Assembly (NCBI GenBank): GCA_937873165.1
Contig: CALMVH010000239.1
Span: forward strand, 1 to 7,130
Length of the DNA: 7,130 bases
Direction: 5' to 3'
DNA from: an uncultured Rhodospirillales bacterium
GTDB taxonomy: Bacteria; Pseudomonadota; Alphaproteobacteria; CALMVH01
Shown here piece after piece: positions 6,315 to 7,130 of the stretch. Position 1 is the stretch's first letter, and every line of letters starts with the position of its first letter. The position numbers and the translations under genes were made by a program. The notes under the pieces are model-generated. The model saw only the letters and a program-made list of their open reading frames with translations, had not been told where the DNA came from and did not search any database.

Positions 6315-7130
6315 TCACGCCGCCGCGAAGCCGTGCTTGCGCAGGAGGTCGGACTGGCGGGTTTCCAGCGCCTCGCCCGAAAAGTCGCCTACCAGGTCGA
6401 GGTACTCGCGGTGCCAGTTCAATTCGGCGCGCATGCGCAGGAAGATCGATCCGAGGCCCAGCGCGGCACGGTCCATGAACACGAACTCGCGCGGTACGTT
6501 CACGCCGCCCAGCCGCCTGAGATCCGCGTGAACCTTTTCAGCGGTCTCGCGGCCGTAGATACCGTGATCCAGCTCGCCGATCAGCCGTTCCCGGTCGTCG
6601 AGCAGGGGCGCGTACAGGAATGCCGCCCAGGTATTGAGGACATCCAGCATCTCGCGGCTGACTATCTTGAAGCCCCAGTTCTCGTAGGCGTCGACGGCAA
6701 GATCGGCATCGCCGGTGGCAAGCGAACGATACAGATCGATCGAGCCCTTCACGAACTTGGTCGGAAAGATGCGGATGCATCCGAAGTCCAGCAGGTTGAT
6801 GCCCATGTCGGCACGCACCGCGTAGTTGCCGGGATGCGGATCGCCATGGATGATGCCGAAGCGATAAAGCGGCAGGTACCAGGCCCGGAACAAGGCGGAG
6901 GCAAGCCGGTTGCGCGTATCGCGATCGGCGTCAAGGTAGTCTGTCAGCTTCGTGCCTTCCAACCATGTCATGGTCAGCAGGCGGCTGGTCGAAAGTTCTG
7001 GCACCGGCTCGGGCAACGAGATATCGGCTTGTCCCGCCAGCATCTCGCGGTACAGGTCGATATGCCTCGCTTCGCGCAGATAATCGAGTTCCTCCCGTAA
7101 TCGCGCGGCCAGTTCATCCTGAACCTGGCC
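6315..7130 (-). CDS. AarF/ABC1/UbiB-family atypical kinase, 5' partial
   Basis: C-terminal 271 residues of an ABC1 (UbiB-like) atypical protein-kinase-fold protein; the frame runs off the window end at 7130, so the start, the KxGQ motif and the alanine-rich loop lie outside. Numbering from the first visible codon: a conserved EELDYLREA helix (about 13-21), MTWLEG hinge strand (about 54-59), catalytic loop IHGDPHPGN (94-102, with the expected Asp and Asn), and metal-binding LLDFG (113-117). A helical C-terminal tail follows. Family members are ATPases or kinases tied to ubiquinone biosynthesis or lipid handling; some relatives in bacteria have other or unknown roles, and this one is not near any ubiquinone gene here, so I give no symbol. 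The methionine at 7043 is internal and not a start. The histidine kinase lies 57 bases downstream on the same strand. Confidence 0.9.
   Translation of the reverse strand, partial: GQVQDELAARLREELDYLREARHIDLYREMLAGQADISLPEPVPELSTSRLLTMTWLEGTKLTDYLDADRDTRNRLASALFRAWYLPLYRFGIIHGDPHPGNYAVRADMGINLLDFGCIRIFPTKFVKGSIDLYRSLATGDADLAVDAYENWGFKIVSREMLDVLNTWAAFLYAPLLDDRERLIGELDHGIYGRETAEKVHADLRRLGGVNVPREFVFMDRAALGLGSIFLRMRAELNWHREYLDLVGDFSGEALETRQSDLLRKHGFAAA

Noticed and set aside
6333..7100. Plus-strand open frame (255 codons) antisense to the AarF-like gene
   Set aside because: The minus strand carries HGDPHPGN and DFG motifs in a continuous frame; the antisense frame has no recognisable motif and is a codon-bias shadow.

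Overview
This is a GC-rich, densely coded chromosomal window that looks alphaproteobacterial, most plausibly from the sphingomonad/Erythrobacter side of the class. The assignment is inference. It rests on the PleC/DivJ-type dimerisation domain of the histidine kinase, the style of the AarF/ABC1 kinase, and the envelope redox pair. No rRNA, tRNA, CRISPR array, insertion sequence or phage gene is visible, and no gene-free stretch exceeds about 60 bases.

The window holds two gene blocks that converge. On the plus strand (1 to 3408) a tight run of three genes begins with the 3' part of a DsbD/ScsB-family transmembrane thiol-disulfide reductase that is cut by the window edge. Next, 14 bases downstream, is a secreted thioredoxin-fold protein of the peroxiredoxin-like type. 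Its stop codon overlaps by one base the start of a glucokinase-family protein. The first two make functional sense together: the membrane protein would carry electrons from cytoplasmic thioredoxin across the inner membrane and reduce thiol proteins outside it, and the secreted protein is a natural recipient. The third gene is a surprise in this setting, and two of the five expected sugar-binding residues of bacterial glucokinase appear to be replaced in it.

On the minus strand (7130 down to 3405) the order of transcription is: an AarF/ABC1/UbiB-family atypical kinase (its N-terminal part lies outside the window), a membrane-bound sensor histidine kinase with an extracytoplasmic dCache-like sensor plus a PAS domain, and a Nudix hydrolase with the Nudix_N domain. 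Spacings are 57 and 18 bases, so co-transcription is possible. No response regulator is adjacent, so the kinase is an orphan within this window.

The two blocks meet with no intergenic space: the palindrome CTAG at 3405-3408 supplies the stop codon of both the glucokinase-like gene and the Nudix gene. I see no clearly new multi-gene system. The best leads are the redox-coupled, divergent glucokinase-like protein and the orphan PleC/DivJ-like kinase.
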